The notes under the pieces: generated by a model | Databases searched by the model: none | What the model was told of the DNA's origin: nothing | Seen by the model: the letters and a program-made list of their open reading frames with translations, nothing else | Program-made: the position numbers and the translations under genes | NCBI GenBank assembly: GCA_035468175.1 | Contig: DATITC010000045.1 | Span: 1 to 52,312, forward strand | Source of the DNA: JAVEDQ01 sp035468175 | Lineage (GTDB): Bacteria > Actinomycetota > Actinomycetes > Frankiales > Frankiaceae | Direction of reading: 5' to 3' | DNA length: 52,312 bases | Shown: positions 40,687-49,362 of the stretch, piece by piece | Position numbering within the stretch: the stretch's first letter is position 1 | Layout of the letters: each line of letters opens with the position of its first letter

Positions 40687-41459
40687 CCGCTTCCGGGCTG
40701 GACACTCCCGGGCCGTTGGCCCGGACGTTGTTCGCCGCGCTGGAGACGGTGCGCGACCCCGAACTCGACGAGCCGGTCACTCGCCTCGGGTTCGTCGCGT
40801 CGTGCAGCGTCTCCGGCGGGGCCGAGGATCGGACCGTCGAGGTGCATCTGCGCCTGCCGACGTACTTCTGCGCGCCGAACTTCGCGTTCCTCATGGTCGC
40901 GGACGCCTACGACGCGGTCGCCGCCGTCCCCGGGATTGCCCGTGCGGTCGTGCTGCTCGACGACCACTTCGCCTCCGACGCGATCAACGCCGGTGTCGCC
41001 GCGCGCAGCGGCTTCGCCTCGTCGTTCGAGGGCGAGGCGCTCGGCGAGCTGGACGAGCTCCGGACCGACTTCGTCCGCAAGGCGGTGATGGCCGGGACCG
41101 ACCGGGTCTGCCGTCCACTCCTCGCCGAGGGACGGGGACCGGAGGAGCTCGGTGCGCTGCGGCTCGGCGATGTCGCGGACTCACCCGATCTCGCCCACCT
41201 CCGGGCCCGGCGGCAGGAGCTGGGGCTGCCGGCCTCCGACGACGCTCCGCTGCTTGTCGATCCCCTCACGGGGGCGGCGGTCGGGATCGACGCCCTGCCG
41301 CTACACCTGCGTAAGGCGCGGCTGACCGGCGTCAACCAGGAGGCAAACAGTGGTGTGTGCCGCGGCATGCTCGCCGCGCGCTACCCCGACCGCGCTGATC
41401 GCGCTGACCACGCTGACCACACAGCCGCGGTCGGGTCCACCGCATTGCCCCAGCTGTAA
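40683..41459 (+). CDS. MIP18/DUF59-like protein (iron-sulfur assembly type)
   Basis: Encodes 258 residues. The N-terminal ~100 residues resemble MIP18/DUF59: TLFAALETVRDPELDEPVTRLGFV followed by strands and ICAPNF-like CAPNFAFLM. DUF59 proteins help mature iron-sulfur or diiron centres. The C-terminal half is unrecognised. GTG 40683 overlaps the amidohydrolase stop by 4 bases. It is probably needed to mature the [2Fe-2S] reductase or the diiron hydroxylase. The C-terminus includes a 9-bp repeat (41393-41419) giving Asp-His/Arg-Ala repeats. Confidence 0.75.
   Translation: MTASGLDTPGPLARTLFAALETVRDPELDEPVTRLGFVASCSVSGGAEDRTVEVHLRLPTYFCAPNFAFLMVADAYDAVAAVPGIARAVVLLDDHFASDAINAGVAARSGFASSFEGEALGELDELRTDFVRKAVMAGTDRVCRPLLAEGRGPEELGALRLGDVADSPDLAHLRARRQELGLPASDDAPLLVDPLTGAAVGIDALPLHLRKARLTGVNQEANSGVCRGMLAARYPDRADRADHADHTAAVGSTALPQL
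41393..41419 (+). repeat. Three 9-bp repeats near the 3' end of the DUF59 gene
   Basis: Units CGCTGATCG, CGCTGACCA and CGCTGACCA (41393-41401, 41402-41410, 41411-41419) encode ADR/ADH-type repeats. Confidence 0.85.
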
Positions 41460-41506
41460 TCCCCGCGGCTCCACGGCATCTGTAATCCCCGCGGCTCCGC
41501 CGCATC
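41455..41506 (+). repeat. 26-bp tandem repeat before the chaperonin gene
   Basis: Two copies of a 26-bp unit (41455-41480 and 41481-41506) that begin TGTAATCCCCGCGGCTCC and differ at two positions near the 3' end. The first copy contains the TAA stop of the DUF59 gene. The second copy can form a short hairpin GCGGC/GCCGC. They fill most of the 77-base gap before the chaperonin gene. Confidence 0.85.
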
Positions 41507-41536
41507 CAGCACCGTCCGTCGTTCAAGGGAGAACCG

Positions 41537-43228
41537 ATGGCAAAAGAACTACGATTCGGTGAGGACGCGCGCTACCAGCTGCTCGTCGGCGTCGACAAGC
41601 TCGCGGAGGCGGTGAAGTCCACGCTGGGGCCCAAGGGCCGCAACGTCATCATCGAGAAGATCACCGGTTCGCCCGTGGTTACGAACGACGGCGTCACGAT
41701 CGCCCGCGAGATCCACCTGCCCGACCAGTTCGAGAACATGGGCGCCCAGCTGGTCAAGGAAGCGGCGATCAAGACCAACGACATCGTCGGCGACGGCACC
41801 ACCACCGCGACGGTGATCGCCCAGGCGATCATCCGCGAGGGCATGAAGGCGATCGGGGCCGGTGGCAACCCGGTCGTGGTCAAGCGCGGCATCGACCTCG
41901 CCGTCGGCCGATTGGTGGAGCGGTTGCAGGAGGTGGCCCACCCGGTGCAGACCGAGGCCGACTACGCCCGCGTCGCCGCCATCTCGGCCAACGACGACGA
42001 CGCCGTCGGAGCCGTCCTGGCCCGCGCGCTGTTCACCGTCGGCGACGGCGGGATCGTCACGGTCGAGGACTCCCCGGTCCACGGCATGACCGTCGAATTC
42101 ATCGAGGGCTTCGAGTACGACAACGGCTACATCTCGCCGTACATGGTGACCAACCCGGCGGCGCTCGAGGCCGTCATCGACGACCCGTACATCCTGCTGT
42201 GCTCCGAGAAGATCACCAAGGTGCAGCAGGTGATGCCGCTGCTCGACAAGGTGATGCGAGACCCGAAGCCGCTCGTGATCATCGCTGAGAACATCGAGGG
42301 CTCGGCGCTGTCGATGCTGGTGCAGAACCACATCAACGGCATCTTCACCTGTGTCGCCACCCGTGCCCCCGGTTTCGGCGACCGTCGCCTGCGCAAGCTC
42401 GAGGACATCGCCACCATCACCGGCGGCGAGGTGCTGTCCAAGCACTCCGGCTTCACGCTCGAGACGATGCAGCTCGCCCAGCTCGGCCGGGCGGCGCAGG
42501 TCCGGGTCACCGCGGACCGAACCGCAATCATCGGTGGTGCCGGGTCGACCGAGGACATCGAGTTCCGGGCCGCGCAGCTGCGCTCCGAGCTGAAGCGGGC
42601 GACGTTCGGGATCGACGAGGACGTGCTGAACGAGCGCATCGGGGCCCTCACCGGCAAGGTCGCGATCATCCGGGTGGGCGCGCCCACCAACGCCGAACTC
42701 GCCGAACTGCAGCACCGGGTCGAGGACGCGCTGTCGGCGACCCGCGCCGCGATGGCCGAGGGCATCGTCGCCGGTGGGGGAGTGGCTCTGCTGCACGCTG
42801 CGCCGGTGCTCGACGAGCTGGAGGTCAAGGACGACTACGCGATCGGCGTGGACATCGTCCGCCGGGCCCTGCCCGAACCGACCTTCCTCATCGCCGCGAA
42901 CGCCGGCTATGAGGGCCGCGACATCACGAGCCAGGTGGCCGAGATGGGGGTGGACGAGGGATTCGACGCCCTCGAGGGGCAGTTCGGGAACATGATCGAC
43001 ATGGGAATCATCGATCCGCTCCGGGTCTGCCGGTCCGCCCTGCAGAACGGTGCCTCCGTCGCTGGACTGCTGCTCACCACGAACACGCTCATCGCTGAGG
43101 AACAGACGCCCTGGGGCGGCAGCAGAGCGCTGATGACAGAGTTCGGTCAGCTCGACGAAGGACTGCACCAGCCGTCGCCGGACGCGAGCACCCCACAGTC
43201 ACTCGGCCTCGGCCCGTCCGTCGGTTGA
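41537..43228 (+). CDS. groEL: GroEL-like chaperonin dedicated to the monooxygenase
   Basis: Encodes 563 residues, a full-length Hsp60 with intact ATP-site motifs: VTNDGVT (Asp51) and GDGTTTAT (Asp86) near the N-terminus. The C-terminus lacks the Gly-Gly-Met tail of housekeeping GroEL and ends in a Pro/Ser/Gly tail. No groES gene is adjacent. In Mycobacterium, the chaperonin encoded in the mim locus (MimG) is needed for productive folding of the hydroxylase subunits; the position and divergence here fit the same role. AAGGGAG lies before the ATG. Confidence 0.9.
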   Translation: MAKELRFGEDARYQLLVGVDKLAEAVKSTLGPKGRNVIIEKITGSPVVTNDGVTIAREIHLPDQFENMGAQLVKEAAIKTNDIVGDGTTTATVIAQAIIREGMKAIGAGGNPVVVKRGIDLAVGRLVERLQEVAHPVQTEADYARVAAISANDDDAVGAVLARALFTVGDGGIVTVEDSPVHGMTVEFIEGFEYDNGYISPYMVTNPAALEAVIDDPYILLCSEKITKVQQVMPLLDKVMRDPKPLVIIAENIEGSALSMLVQNHINGIFTCVATRAPGFGDRRLRKLEDIATITGGEVLSKHSGFTLETMQLAQLGRAAQVRVTADRTAIIGGAGSTEDIEFRAAQLRSELKRATFGIDEDVLNERIGALTGKVAIIRVGAPTNAELAELQHRVEDALSATRAAMAEGIVAGGGVALLHAAPVLDELEVKDDYAIGVDIVRRALPEPTFLIAANAGYEGRDITSQVAEMGVDEGFDALEGQFGNMIDMGIIDPLRVCRSALQNGASVAGLLLTTNTLIAEEQTPWGGSRALMTEFGQLDEGLHQPSPDASTPQSLGLGPSVG

Positions 43229-43265
43229 TCGGCGAGCGGAGCGGTTGCCACTCAGAGGCAGGTAT

Positions 43266-44594
43266 ATGGACCGACCCGAGGACACGGTCGGGCCGACGGT
43301 CATCCCGACCGCTGCCGCCGGCCTCGCCGACGAGGACGGCCGTGGCCTGCAGCTGCTGCGGGCCAGGGGCCGGATCCGTGGTGTCATCGCGCTGCTCGGG
43401 CCGGCGTTCGTCGCCGCGGTCGCCTACGTCGACCCCGGCAACTTCGCGACCAATCTGTCGGCGGGGGCGAAGTTCGGCTACACGCTGATCTGGGTCATCG
43501 TCCTCGCGAACGTGATGGCGATGCTGGTCCAGTACCTCTCCGCCAAGGTCGGTGTCGCCACCGGCAAGGACCTGCCGGAACTCTGCCGCGACCACCTGCC
43601 GCGGCGGGTGTCCCGGATGCTCTGGGTGCAGGCCGAATGCGTGGCGATGGCGACGGATCTCGCCGAGTTCGTCGGTGCGGCGGTCGGGTTGAACCTCGTG
43701 TTCGGCATCCCGCTGTTTCCGGCGGGGCTGCTTACCGCCGTGGTTGCGTTCGGCATCCTCGCGCTCGAGCAGCGGGGCTACCGGCACTTCGAGCTGGCCA
43801 TCGCCGCGCTGCTGTTCCTCGTGCTCTGCGGTTTCGCCTACGACCTGCTGCGGGTCGGCGCCGACGCCGGACAGGCCACCGCCGGGTTGCTGCCGTCCTT
43901 CGCCGGGGGGAACAGCGTGCTGCTGGCGACCGGCATCGTCGGCGCAACCCTGATGCCGCACGTCGTGTACCTGCACTCCGCGCTCACCAAGTCTCGGGTC
44001 AGCTGCCGAGACGACGCGGAACGGTTCGAGCTGCTGCGGTTCACCCGGCTCGACGTCCTGATCGGCCTGTCCGCGGCGGGGGTCATCAACGCGGCGATGC
44101 TCATGCTGTCGGCGTCGCTGTTCTCCTCCGGCGGGAGGCTCGGGGACGGCGCTCTCGGAAATGGGGATCCCATCGAGGCGACCTACTCGCGCCTCGGCAC
44201 CGTCATCGGCGGCAGCGCCGCCCTCGCCTTCGGCGTGGCACTGCTGGCGTCCGGGCTCGCGTCGTCCAGCGTCGGCACCTACGCCGGACAGGTCGTCATG
44301 CAGGGGTTTCTGCGACGGAGCATCCCACTGTTCCTCCGCCGGGCCGTGACGATGGCGCCCGCGCTCCTGGTCCTCGGGCTCGGCCTTCCGGCTACCGACA
44401 GCCTCGTGATCAGCCAGGTCGTGCTGTCCTTCGGCATTCCGTTCGCGCTGGTCCCGCTGGCGCTGATCACCCGGCGGGCCGACGTGATGGGCGTGTTCGT
44501 CAACCGACCGCTCACCAGCGCCGCGCTCACCGTCATCACCGTCACCATCGCCAGCCTGAACGCCTACCTCATCCTGCAGTTGTTCGTGTCCTAA
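43266..44594 (+). CDS. Nramp-family Mn2+/Fe2+ transporter
   Basis: Encodes 442 residues with about 11 membrane segments. The metal-binding motifs DPGN (56-59, first membrane segment) and MPH (230-232, sixth segment) are intact, so it is a genuine divalent metal importer of the MntH/Nramp type. It begins 37 bases after the chaperonin gene in the same direction, and the next gene begins 13 bases after it. Location suggests supply of Fe(II) (or Mn) for the diiron enzyme, but a general metal role is equally possible. Confidence 0.92.
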   Translation: MDRPEDTVGPTVIPTAAAGLADEDGRGLQLLRARGRIRGVIALLGPAFVAAVAYVDPGNFATNLSAGAKFGYTLIWVIVLANVMAMLVQYLSAKVGVATGKDLPELCRDHLPRRVSRMLWVQAECVAMATDLAEFVGAAVGLNLVFGIPLFPAGLLTAVVAFGILALEQRGYRHFELAIAALLFLVLCGFAYDLLRVGADAGQATAGLLPSFAGGNSVLLATGIVGATLMPHVVYLHSALTKSRVSCRDDAERFELLRFTRLDVLIGLSAAGVINAAMLMLSASLFSSGGRLGDGALGNGDPIEATYSRLGTVIGGSAALAFGVALLASGLASSSVGTYAGQVVMQGFLRRSIPLFLRRAVTMAPALLVLGLGLPATDSLVISQVVLSFGIPFALVPLALITRRADVMGVFVNRPLTSAALTVITVTIASLNAYLILQLFVS

Positions 44595-44607
44595 AAGGAG
44601 CTGTCCT

Positions 44608-45213
44608 ATGACCAACGAGTCCCCGCCGCGTCCGACCGAGGTCCGCCAGCTGCTGACGCCCGCGGCCTTCGCCCTGGCCGATCTGGCCGCGGTCTTCGAG
44701 CACCTGCAGACCGTGCTGCGCAGCTGCGAGCGCTTGATGGCGACGCTGGCGAGCTCACCCGGCAATGAGCCGGACGACCTCGCGCTCGAGGCCTACTGGA
44801 TGACGGCCGTGCTCTCCTACCAGCGGTGCTTCACCGCCGGGGAGCGCGGCCCGGTGCTCACCCCGGACGACGTCACGGCGACCGGTCTGCCGGGTGACGT
44901 GCTCGGCTGGCACCGCACGCTCGGGCAGGTGCAGGCCCGCTACGTCGACCTGGCCGCGAGCCCGCGGGAGACGTTCTCGGTCGGGGTGGTGCGCGACGAC
45001 GAGGGGAAGGCCACCGGGGTGGCTGTCACCTCGGCGCGGCACGCGATGGTCGACGAGGTGACGGTGCGCCAGACCGGAGCCGTCGCGTTCGAGCTCAGCC
45101 GGATGGTCGACGCCCGCATCGCCGAGCTCCAGCAGAAGGTCTTCGCCGGGGCCGGTGCCCTCACGTCGGCGGAGCTCGACGGGCTACCGCTGCTCGACGT
45201 CGCCGACGCCTGA
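44608..45213 (+). CDS. Unknown protein downstream of the Nramp gene (201 aa)
   Basis: Encodes 201 residues, soluble and largely helical: ALADLAAVFEHLQTVLRSCERLMATLAS, then YWMTAVLSYQRCFTAGERG and a C-terminal helix ELSRMVDARIAELQQKVFAG. No domain or catalytic motif is recognised. It has an AAAAGGAG before the ATG and follows the Nramp gene by 13 bases, so it is surely expressed with it. A partner of the transporter or an accessory of the monooxygenase are both possible. Confidence 0.72.
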   Translation: MTNESPPRPTEVRQLLTPAAFALADLAAVFEHLQTVLRSCERLMATLASSPGNEPDDLALEAYWMTAVLSYQRCFTAGERGPVLTPDDVTATGLPGDVLGWHRTLGQVQARYVDLAASPRETFSVGVVRDDEGKATGVAVTSARHAMVDEVTVRQTGAVAFELSRMVDARIAELQQKVFAGAGALTSAELDGLPLLDVADA

Positions 45214-45267
45214 CCCGTCGCGTGTTCGACCCCGCGCCGACGTCCGTCCCTCGGGGATAGTGGAGCC

Positions 45268-45681
45268 GTGCCACCCGGCTGTCCCTGCGGTCTGCCGCAG
45301 CCCTACGACGCCTGCTGCGGGCGCTACCACCGCGGCGAGCCCGCCCCGACCGCCGAGCGGCTGATGCGGGCGCGGTACAGCGCCTTCGCTCTCGGCTCGA
45401 ACTCCGCTGAGTCTTTCCTCCTCGACACCTGGCATCCGTCGACCCGGCCCGCCTCGGCGGAGTTCGAGCCGAGGCGGACGTGGACGGGGCTGCGCGTGCT
45501 CGCCACCAGCGGCGGCGGGCTGTTCGACGCCGAGGGCACGGTCGCGTTCGAGGCCTCCTTCCGGGAAGGCAGGCGGGACGGGACCCAGTCCGAGCACAGT
45601 CGATTCGTCCGCGAGGACGGTCGATGGGTCTACCTGGGCCCGTTCGAGCTGCGGGTGTCCCGGGACGGGACCGCCCACTGA
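45268..45681 (+). CDS. YchJ-like SEC-C motif protein (UPF0225)
   Basis: Encodes 137 residues. The N-terminus has the SEC-C zinc motif (CPCG, then CCG) in PPGCPCGLPQPYDACCGRYH, followed by the YchJ domain pattern AERLMRARYSAFALG and LLDTWHPSTRP. Family function is not established; an NTF2-like fold is known for the second part. GTG 45268 is close behind GATAGTGG, so the mRNA may be leaderless. Confidence 0.85.
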   Translation: MPPGCPCGLPQPYDACCGRYHRGEPAPTAERLMRARYSAFALGSNSAESFLLDTWHPSTRPASAEFEPRRTWTGLRVLATSGGGLFDAEGTVAFEASFREGRRDGTQSEHSRFVREDGRWVYLGPFELRVSRDGTAH

Positions 45682-45718
45682 CCGCGGACGCTATTGAGGG
45701 ATGGCTAGCGTGCACCGC

Positions 45719-46027
45719 ATGGCTACCTCGATTCCCTCTCCGTCCCTGCTCGCCGCCGCCGGCCTGGTCGGTGGCTTTGCCGCCGCTCGGTACACCAAGC
45801 GCCGGGAACTGGGTGGAGCCGTATTCGCGGTGGCCGGCGCGGTGAGTGGTCGGGAGTGGGCTCGCCAGGCCGGTCCGGTTCCCGCGGCGGTGCTCGGCGC
45901 GGTCTACACGCTGGCGATGGGTGGTTCGCACCCGTTGGCGAAGCAGGTGGGGCCGTGGCCGTCAGTGCTGCTGGTCACGGCCGCAACGGTGGTCGCCTCC
46001 GAGGTGGTTCTCCGGCGTAGCCGCTGA
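45719..46027 (+). CDS. Small hydrophobic protein (102 aa)
   Basis: Encodes 102 residues with alternating Ala/Val/Gly-rich hydrophobic segments (LLAAAGLVGGFAAARY, GAVFAVAGAVSG, AAVLGAVYTLAMGG, VLLVTAATVVASEVVL). ATG 45719 is preferred since TAGCGT (45706-45711), a likely -10 box, lies 7 nt upstream; ATG 45701 is the in-frame alternative, but it would overlap that box. Function unknown. Confidence 0.65.
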   Translation: MATSIPSPSLLAAAGLVGGFAAARYTKRRELGGAVFAVAGAVSGREWARQAGPVPAAVLGAVYTLAMGGSHPLAKQVGPWPSVLLVTAATVVASEVVLRRSR

Positions 46028-46066
46028 CGGAACGGTCGTCGGACCACGCACAAGCTGAGGCTGCGG

Positions 46067-46648
46067 CTATATGCCGAGCGGCTTCGTGGAGCGCGGGAAG
46101 ACGGCGAGCGTGTCCGGCCGATACATCAGGTAGATGACGACAGCCGGAAGGATCATGCCGAGGACGGTGCTGCCGCTTCCTCGCGTGATCAGCAGCAAGC
46201 TGAACAGGATGCTGACCGCACTCAGCACGATTGCCGCCGTGCGCGCCCACGGCACGAGTTTGCGCAGCTGCAGTCCCAGATAGATCTCGAAACCGCCAAG
46301 CACCAGGTAGACGATCGCGAGCACGGCGAAAAACGCGCCAAGGCCGGTGATCGTGAACAGCAGCAACGCACCCAGCAGCGTGAACCCGCCCGAGACGAAC
46401 AGCAGGATGCTGGAGATGTTCACCGGCGAGGGGAGCGCCCCGGGCGAGCCGGAGCCGCCGTACCCCTGCTGGGCGAACGGCTGCTGACCGTAGCCCTGCT
46501 GTCCGTAACCCGGCTGGCCCTGCTGGGGCTGGCCCTGCTGGGGCTGGCCGTAGCCCTGCTGTCCGTAGCCCGGCTGGCCTTGCTGAGGCTGTCCCGAGCC
46601 CTGCTGGCCGTAACCCGATTGTCCCTGCTGGTAGGGGTTCTCCGACAT
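46067..46648 (-). CDS. Gln/Gly-rich membrane protein (193 aa)
   Basis: Encodes 193 residues. The first ~65 are a repetitive Gln-Gly-Tyr-Pro tract (GQQGYGQP-type units, visible as DNA repeats), followed by four membrane segments (~75-95, 100-125, 135-155 and 158-180). Such proteins with a disordered N-terminus and a compact membrane domain are common in actinomycetes; the family function is not known. ATG 46648 follows GAAGGA at about 10 nt. Confidence 0.75.
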   Translation of the reverse strand: MSENPYQQGQSGYGQQGSGQPQQGQPGYGQQGYGQPQQGQPQQGQPGYGQQGYGQQPFAQQGYGGSGSPGALPSPVNISSILLFVSGGFTLLGALLLFTITGLGAFFAVLAIVYLVLGGFEIYLGLQLRKLVPWARTAAIVLSAVSILFSLLLITRGSGSTVLGMILPAVVIYLMYRPDTLAVFPRSTKPLGI

Positions 46649-46827
46649 CGTGTTTCGTCCTTCGTCTTGGGAGGCTGACAGCCGGCTCCCGGCGTCGCCT
46701 CGGCCCCTCGTCGCATGGGTGCGGCATAAATAGTTCAGCGCACATCTGCCGCTCATGTCGCCGTTCTCGATCAAATTCCTCAACACGTAACCCGGATGGC
46801 CCAAGACGAACCGGGCGAGCGCTGCTT

Positions 46828-47207
46828 TCACCCTGTCCCGGGACGTCCGAGCAGGCAGAACTCGTTGCCTTCGGGTCGGCGAGCACGACGAACCGACGTC
46901 ATCGCCCTGCCCGACGTCGACGTGGGTTGCACCCAGGCCGAGCGGCCGCCGCAGCTCGTCCTCGTGGCCGAGACCGGAGGGGCTCACGTCGAGGTGGACC
47001 CGGTTCTTCACGGACTTCGACTCCGGGACGGGCAGGAAGTTGATGCGCGGGAAGGCGTCGGCACCGCCGGCCGCCGAGATCCAGGAGAACCCTCGCGGGG
47101 TCCTCGACCACCGACCAGCCGAGTACCTCAGCCCACCACCGAGCCCGCGGTTCCGGATCGTGGCAGTCGACGCTGATCTCGGTGAGCAGGCTTTCTATGG
47201 CGGTAGC
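46828..47207 (-). pseudogene. Frameshifted VOC (glyoxalase) family pseudogene
   Basis: Read on the minus strand, VOC protein fragments appear in three frames: EISVDCHDPEPRARWWAEVLGW and SVVED at the start, then FSWISAAGGADAFPRINFLPVP with KNRVHLDVSP in a second frame, then VVLADP and GNEFCLL in further frames up to a TGA at 46828. An in-frame stop at 47208-47210 removes the normal start. At least three indels break it. It is a relative of, not a copy of, the VOC gene at 25494. Confidence 0.75.
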
Positions 47208-47391
47208 TCATCGCGCCGACGGCGGTGACACGCGATGTCCTGACCCCTATCGACATTCGCCTGGTGGCTCGCGACCCTGGCCGCATCACATCCGTTCTGC
47301 GGCAAGAGGCGGGCAGCCCGAGAAGCCCCTGTGCATGCTGGCCACCGTCGGATCTCGCAGGGCATGGAATCGGCGACGCCGACCGCCGCGG

Positions 47392-48879
47392 TCACTGTCG
47401 GCTGAGTCGCTCGGCGAGCAGGACGCCGGCGGCGTGGACGACGAACACGGCGAGCAGGGCGTTGCCGAACGAGCCCAGGTACAGGTGCTTGACGATCTCG
47501 AACTCGCCCTCGCCGAGCAGCGCCACCAGCATGGCCGTGGCGGCGACGGACAGGAGGAGCAGCAGCACGGCCGCGATGCCGTCGGTCGAGCGGTCGGGCC
47601 GACGCCGCACGGCCCAGGCGGTTACGGCGGCGGCTAGCCAGAGCGCCGGCATGAGCAGCGCGGACGCCCCGCGCAGGCCCCGGCTGACGGTGCTGAACAG
47701 GCAGAGCTTGCACGCGTCGTAGACCGGCTCGGCACTGTCCGCCCTGGTCTCGGTGCCCAGCTGCGGGGATACGCCCGCGGGGATGAGCTCCATCGACGCG
47801 GTGGCGCCGCGATGCGCGAGCGCCAAGCCGCGACCGGGGTGTTCGAGGTAGAAGACGGCGATCCGCCGCGTCGTGACGCGGTCGAAGAAGTCGCCGAACG
47901 CCGGGTCCTTCGTCGCGTTACCCGGCAGGTAGATCGGTCGCCCGGCGTAGCGGACGAGCCGGGGATCGAGGCCTAGGGAACGGAGGTCCGCGGCCGGGTT
48001 CGCGCTGTGCCCCAGGACCTCGACGAACACCGCGTTGTATCGGTTGCTCTCGTCGAGGTGCGCCGGCTGGCTCCGGACGTAGCCGACGGCCGACACCACC
48101 AGGACGACGGAGGCGACCGCCGGTAGGAGGCGTCCGATCCACCGGCCGGAGCGGGGCCACCTGCATCGCCGTGCCAGCAGCACTGCGACGATCGGTAGGG
48201 CGAGCGGCGCGTGCTGCGACTTGTCTAGCACCAGCGCCAACCCCGCAACGGACGCGGCGACCAGCGCCCACGGCGACACCGTCGGCGCTCGCCACGCGTG
48301 CAGCACCGCGGCGACCAGGAACAGCAGTGCCAGCGACGACATCGGCTCTGTGAAGAACGAGTTCAGGTAGACGACGAAGCGGGTGTCGGTGACCACGACG
48401 ATCAGCAGGACCGCCGTCACGGCGCGTGGAGCCAGCGGACCCGGAAGGGCGCGGACGACCAGCCAGACCGCCACGCCTAGCAGGACGGCGTGCGCGACCC
48501 CGAGCGCTCGGACATCCATCCCGGGGCCGAGGCCGAGGCCGATGATGACGCGGTGCACCAGGCGTGCAAATACCAGCTCGGTGGACCTGTACTGCTGCTC
48601 GCCGGACACTCCCGGCACGTACCGGAGCACCAGGTACTGCTTGGGTGCCTGCCCGGGTGGGAGGCGAGCCACGAGATGCAGCGGGCTGACCAGCCGCTTG
48701 TAGTCACCGTTGTCGGCGAGACCCAGGACTGGTCTGGTCAGCAACTGCAGCAGAGCCGAGGTGGTGGCGAGCAGACCGGCCAACGGCCCGAGGCCCGGCT
48801 TACGCGCGGTCCGCCCCGCCTGGTCCCGGGATCGTAGAGCCGAGGAGTACCGCCATGATGAGAAGCTCGGGCGCGGCAC
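47392..48879 (-). CDS. Polytopic membrane protein, glycosyltransferase-like
   Basis: Encodes up to 495 residues with about 10-12 membrane segments. An early loop contains RPVLGLADNGDYKRL, and a large extracytoplasmic loop (~270-390) contains many polar residues, which recalls polytopic GT-C-type glycan transferases (WsfD-like), but no catalytic motif is certain. GTG 48879 is the longest start; it has no clear ribosome binding site, so the true start may be further in. It is divergent from the RidA gene. Confidence 0.65.
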   Translation of the reverse strand: MPRPSFSSWRYSSALRSRDQAGRTARKPGLGPLAGLLATTSALLQLLTRPVLGLADNGDYKRLVSPLHLVARLPPGQAPKQYLVLRYVPGVSGEQQYRSTELVFARLVHRVIIGLGLGPGMDVRALGVAHAVLLGVAVWLVVRALPGPLAPRAVTAVLLIVVVTDTRFVVYLNSFFTEPMSSLALLFLVAAVLHAWRAPTVSPWALVAASVAGLALVLDKSQHAPLALPIVAVLLARRCRWPRSGRWIGRLLPAVASVVLVVSAVGYVRSQPAHLDESNRYNAVFVEVLGHSANPAADLRSLGLDPRLVRYAGRPIYLPGNATKDPAFGDFFDRVTTRRIAVFYLEHPGRGLALAHRGATASMELIPAGVSPQLGTETRADSAEPVYDACKLCLFSTVSRGLRGASALLMPALWLAAAVTAWAVRRRPDRSTDGIAAVLLLLLSVAATAMLVALLGEGEFEIVKHLYLGSFGNALLAVFVVHAAGVLLAERLSRQ

Positions 48880-48919
48880 CGGCGCGGCTGCGAAGTTGAG
48901 GTTCGACGGCGGAGGTTCG

Positions 48920-49327
48920 ATGACGACGACGGTACGGCGGCTCTACCCGGCGGACCTCCCACGCAGCCCGGTGTTCTCACCGGGGGTGTCGGTCGAGACG
49001 TCGGAGGTGCGGACGGTCTACGTCGGGGGTCAGAACGGGCTCGGGGCCGATCGCATCGTCCCGGACGACGTGGCCGAGCAGACCCGGCTGGCGCTGCACA
49101 ACGTTCGCGTCGTGCTGATCGAAGCGGGCGCCGAGCCGCAGCACGTCATCTCCTGGACGATCCTGCTCGCGCAGCAGGCGTCGTTGGAGGACGCGTTCGG
49201 CGCCTTCGCCGACTTCTGGACCGATGCCGGGGAGCCGCCGACCGTCTCGGTGTCACGGGTGGTGGGCCTCGCGAATCCGGCGTTCCTGATCGAGATCAGC
49301 GCGATCGCCATCGTTCCGCTGGGCTGA
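48920..49327 (+). CDS. RidA/YjgF family protein
   Basis: Encodes 135 residues of the Rid family, which hydrolyse reactive enamine/imine intermediates or are related scaffold proteins. Patterns: YVGGQNGLG, DDVAEQTRLALHNVRVVLIEAGAEPQHVISWTILL and PTVSVSRVVGLANPAFLIEISAIAI, the last including the likely substrate-binding Arg. GGAGG lies 4 nt before the ATG. No linked metabolic operon is visible. Confidence 0.85.
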   Translation: MTTTVRRLYPADLPRSPVFSPGVSVETSEVRTVYVGGQNGLGADRIVPDDVAEQTRLALHNVRVVLIEAGAEPQHVISWTILLAQQASLEDAFGAFADFWTDAGEPPTVSVSRVVGLANPAFLIEISAIAIVPLG

Positions 49328-49362
49328 CGCCGCGCCCGGCGGCTCGCAGCCAGCGGGGTCGC

